The translations under genes and the position numbers were made by a program. A stretch of DNA of 64,000 bases from Tissierella creatinini (GTDB lineage Bacteria; Bacillota; Clostridia; Tissierellales; Tissierellaceae): contig SUSS01000007.1 in the NCBI GenBank assembly GCA_005046945.1, positions 61,996 through 125,995 on the forward strand, in the 5' to 3' direction. The notes under the pieces are model-generated. The model saw only the letters and a list, made by a program, of their open reading frames with translations. It was not told the DNA's origin and ran no database searches. Numbering within the stretch: the first letter of the stretch is position 1; each line of letters starts with the position of its first letter. Below are positions 62,170 to 64,000 of this stretch, piece by piece.

Positions 62170-62245
62170 TGGTGCCCAGAGCCGGAATCGAACCAGCGAC
62201 ACGTAGATTTTCAGTCTACTGCTCTACCGACTGAGCTATCTGGGC
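62170..62245 (-). tRNA. tRNA-Phe (GAA)
   Basis: Anticodon loop CTGAAAA gives GAA; acceptor GCCCAGA; CCA encoded. Confidence 0.95.
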
Positions 62246-62246
62246 A

Positions 62247-62323
62247 TGGTGGGCCTTCGGGGACTCGAACCCAGGACCTACCGGTTATGAGCCGGGCGCT
62301 CTAACCAACTGAGCTAAAGGCCC
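62247..62323 (-). tRNA. tRNA-Ile2 (CAT), copy 1
   Basis: Same sequence as 61774-61850, including the T-stem mismatch; anticodon CAT, probably lysidine-modified Ile2. Confidence 0.75.
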
Positions 62324-62348
62324 CCACATGTCCACAAACGGACACTAA

Positions 62349-62439
62349 TGGCGGAGAAGGAGGGATTTGAACCCTCGCGCCCCGTGAAGGACCTACTCCC
62401 TTAGCAGGGGAGCCTCTTCAGCCACTTGAGTACTTCTCC
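62349..62439 (-). tRNA. tRNA-Ser (GCT)
   Basis: Long variable arm; anticodon loop CTGCTAA gives GCT; acceptor GGAGAAG; CCA encoded. Confidence 0.95.
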
Positions 62440-62468
62440 GTAATAAAAATAAACTGCTAAAGTTACAT

Positions 62469-62557
62469 TGGCGGAGAGGGTGGGATTCGAACCCACGTGG
62501 GCTTGCACCCTAACGGTTTTCAAGACCGCCCCGTTATGACCGCTTCGGTACCTCTCC
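62469..62557 (-). tRNA. tRNA-Ser (TGA)
   Basis: Long variable arm; anticodon loop CTTGAAA gives TGA; acceptor GGAGAGG; CCA encoded. This is the ordinary Ser(UGA) tRNA (reads UCA), not tRNA-Sec, whose anticodon would be TCA. Confidence 0.94.
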
Positions 62558-62560
62558 TCA

Positions 62561-62636
62561 TGGTGATCCATCCGCGACTCGAACGCGGGACACCCTGATT
62601 AAAAGTCAGGTGCTCTACCGACTGAGCTAATGGATC
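62561..62636 (-). tRNA. tRNA-Lys (TTT)
   Basis: Anticodon loop CTTTTAA gives TTT; CCA encoded. Confidence 0.95.
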
Positions 62637-62673
62637 ATGTTTTTTTAATGTAATGCAGTTCTTTAAATTAAAA

Positions 62674-62750
62674 TGGCTGGGGCGGCAGGACTCGAACCTG
62701 CGGAATGCTAGAGTCAAAGTCTAGTGCCTTACCGACTTGGCGACGCCCCA
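62674..62750 (-). tRNA. tRNA-Gln (TTG)
   Basis: Anticodon loop CTTTGAC gives TTG; acceptor TGGGGCG; CCA encoded. Confidence 0.95.
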
Positions 62751-62755
62751 ACATG

Positions 62756-62832
<77 letters not shown>

Positions 62833-62864
62833 ATGATAGATTTACATTTTATTTATATGATATT

Positions 62865-62938
62865 TGGAGCGGGTGAAGGGGATCGAACCCTCGCAACCAG
62901 CTTGGAAGGCTGGGGCTCTACCACTGAGCTACACCCGC
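62865..62938 (-). tRNA. tRNA-Gly (TCC)
   Basis: Anticodon loop CTTCCAA gives TCC; discriminator U; CCA encoded. Confidence 0.95.
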
Positions 62939-62992
62939 AGAATTAGCAAATAAATATAGTATATATTCACCATCATTATTCACTAATATTAA

Positions 62993-63077
62993 TGGTGGAA
63001 GAGAGTGGATTCGAACCACTGAAAGCTTAGCTAACGGATTTACAGTCCGTCCCCTTTAGCCACTCGGGAACTCTTCC
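62993..63077 (-). tRNA. tRNA-Tyr (GTA)
   Basis: Long variable arm; anticodon loop CTGTAAA gives GTA; CCA encoded. Confidence 0.95.
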
Positions 63078-63091
63078 ATATGATATTTAAA

Positions 63092-63167
63092 TGGAGCTGG
63101 TGAAAGGAATTGAACCCTCAACCTACTGATTACAAGTCAGTTGCTCTACCGATTGAGCTACACCAGC
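63092..63167 (-). tRNA. tRNA-Thr (TGT)
   Basis: Anticodon loop CTTGTAA gives TGT; CCA encoded. Confidence 0.95.
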
Positions 63168-63177
63168 ATATTTAAAA

Positions 63178-63254
63178 TGGCGACCTGGAAGGGACTCGAA
63201 CCCTCGACCTCCAGCGTGACAGGCTGGCATTCTAACCAACTGAACTACCAGGCC
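63178..63254 (-). tRNA. tRNA-Asp (GTC)
   Basis: Anticodon loop CTGTCAC gives GTC; CCA encoded. Confidence 0.95.
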
Positions 63255-63271
63255 GCATAATTGTGAAACTA

Positions 63272-63347
63272 TGGTGGGAACAATAGGGCTCGAACCTATG
63301 ACCCCCTGCTTGTAAGGCAGATGCTCTCCCAACTGAGCTATGCTCCC
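63272..63347 (-). tRNA. tRNA-Val (TAC), copy 1
   Basis: Anticodon loop CTTACAA gives TAC; identical to 61974-62049. Confidence 0.95.
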
Positions 63348-63353
63348 ATATTA

Positions 63354-63428
63354 TGGTGACCCCACCGGGATTCGAACCCGGGTTACCGCCGTGAAAGGGC
63401 GATGTCTTAACCGCTTGACCATGGGGCC
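63354..63428 (-). tRNA. tRNA-Glu (TTC)
   Basis: Anticodon loop CTTTCAC gives TTC; acceptor GGCCCCA; CCA encoded. Confidence 0.95.
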
Positions 63429-63452
63429 TTATTTAATTGTTGACTTGGGTTT

Positions 63453-63529
63453 TGGTAGCGGCGAACGGATTTGAACCGCTGACACTCCGGGTATGAACCG
63501 AATGCTCTAGCCAACTGAGCTACGCCGCC
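63453..63529 (-). tRNA. tRNA-Met (CAT), elongator
   Basis: Anticodon loop TTCATAC gives CAT; the GGCGGCGTAGCTCAG body matches Firmicute elongator tRNA-Met; CCA encoded. Confidence 0.92.
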
Positions 63530-63598
63530 ATATTTAATGGTTGCACCCTTCGGGTACTCGTGAATCTGGTGTCTCCGCTATGGCTTCGACAAAGATTA
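63530..63598 (-). other. Unexplained 69-nt spacer between tRNA-Met and tRNA-fMet
   Basis: It is longer than most spacers in this cluster. On the minus strand it holds the hairpin GTACCC/GGGTGC around GAA and ends with GCAACCA, like a tRNA 3' end, but no complete cloverleaf folds. It may be a tRNA relic. Confidence 0.35.
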
Positions 63599-63675
<77 letters not shown>

Positions 63676-63684
63676 ATATTACTT

Positions 63685-63773
63685 TGGTGCCGAAGACCGG
63701 AATCGAACCGGTACGACCGGTGAGGGCCGCAGGATTTTAAGTCCTGTGCGTCTGCCAGTTCCGCCACTTCGGC
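63685..63773 (-). tRNA. tRNA-Leu (TAA)
   Basis: Long variable arm; anticodon loop CTTAAAA gives TAA; acceptor GCCGAAG; CCA encoded. Confidence 0.95.
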
Positions 63774-63787
63774 ATATACTACTTTTA

Positions 63788-63862
63788 TGGCTCTCAGGGT
63801 GGGATTCGAACCCACAACCTACCGGTTAACAGCCGGGTGCTCCACCGTTGAGCTACCTAAGA
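63788..63862 (-). tRNA. tRNA-Asn (GTT)
   Basis: Anticodon loop CTGTTAA gives GTT; acceptor TCTTAGG/CCTGAGA; CCA encoded. First tRNA after the 5S rRNA. Confidence 0.94.
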
Positions 63863-63891
63863 ATACTCAAGGCAGCTTTGCTACCTATGTA

Positions 63892-64000
63892 GCCTGGCGA
63901 CTTCCTACTCTCCCAGGTCGTTGCCAACCAAGTACCATCGGCGTAAAGAGGCTTAACTTCTGTGTTCGGTATGGGTACAGGTGTGTCCCTCTTGCTATCG
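63892..64000 (-). rRNA. rrf: 5S rRNA, 3' part (runs off the window)
   Basis: About 109 of an expected 117 or so bases are present. The minus strand contains GTTAAGCCTCTTTACGCCGA, GGTACTTGGTTGG and GGGAGAGTAGGAAGTCGCCA, all typical of Firmicute 5S rRNA. The rest of an rRNA operon should lie beyond 64000. Confidence 0.95.

Noticed and set aside
62469-62557. tRNA with UGA in the anticodon considered as tRNA-Sec
   Set aside because: The anticodon is 5'-TGA-3' (reads UCA, Ser). tRNA-Sec would need TCA and an 8-bp acceptor stem. No tRNA-Sec was found in the window.

Overview
This 64 kb window comes from a low-GC, anaerobic Firmicute, most like a Clostridia/Tissierellia-type genome. The evidence is A+T-rich coding, TTG/GTG starts behind strong GGAGG sites, a complete Rnf ion-pumping complex, selenocysteine genes with a UGA-containing selD, an Fe-S (class I) two-subunit fumarase, Prp-processed L27, and the mre-min-rplU-obg block typical of Firmicutes. 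The species cannot be named from the sequence alone. Almost all genes are on the minus strand, so the window reads right to left. Plus-strand exceptions are a D,D-carboxypeptidase, one tRNA-Leu, a candidate small RNA, a Cys-rich protein of unknown function and a YprB-like exonuclease.

Layout from left to right. 0-5.2 kb: a comEA-like gene, selD (with in-frame UGA), selA, selB and the start of a response regulator, closely spaced on the minus strand. 5.3-6.6 kb: a divergent D,D-carboxypeptidase. 6.7-12.5 kb: rplU-prp-rpmA, then obg-yhbY-nadD-yqeK-LCP-rsfS-ridA, covering ribosome biogenesis, NAD synthesis and envelope. 12.5-16.3 kb: RNase G family and a radical-SAM pair. 16.4-27 kb: the cell-shape and division block NusGII-Gx-maf-radC-mreBCD-PBP2-minCDE plus a degenerate SpoIVFA-like M23 protein. 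27.3-32.7 kb: rnfCDGEAB, with an RnfG that carries two FMN-binding domains. 32.7-33.5 kb: a scar with a serine-recombinase remnant, an intact tRNA-Leu, an inverted repeat and a tRNA-Leu relic. 33.5-41.7 kb: oligopeptide-binding lipoprotein, SLT transglycosylase, coaE, polA, tRNA-Leu(CAA), mltG and a baeRF-like protein. 42-49.3 kb: extradiol-dioxygenase-like protein, fumarase, GNAT, lipoate ligase, beta-CASP nuclease and an FAD oxidoreductase. 49.4-53.8 kb: a polyamine operon (XRE-cupin regulator then potABCD). 53.9-56.3 kb: thiI and a cysteine desulfurase for tRNA thiolation. 56.4-58.7 kb: candidate small RNA, Cys-rich protein and exonuclease. 58.7-61.7 kb: a three-gene 2-hydroxyacyl-CoA-dehydratase-activase-like set. 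61.7-64 kb: 21 tRNA genes after a 5S rRNA, the tail of an rRNA operon.

Three features are not explained by the genes. First, a dispersed repeat of about 60-120 bp is present in four copies. It has two hairpins, and the second is preserved in copy A although its sequence differs. Second, a short conserved motif (T-run, then ATGACCTAACCC and AATTTGCA) follows the hairpins of several unrelated terminators. Third, a roughly 110-nt structured transcription unit with its own near-consensus promoter and terminator lies at 56.4-56.55 kb. The tandem-domain RnfG, the split activase/DUF2229 triad and the UGA-encoded SelD are the most notable protein-level observations. No CRISPR array, intact prophage or intact transposon was seen.
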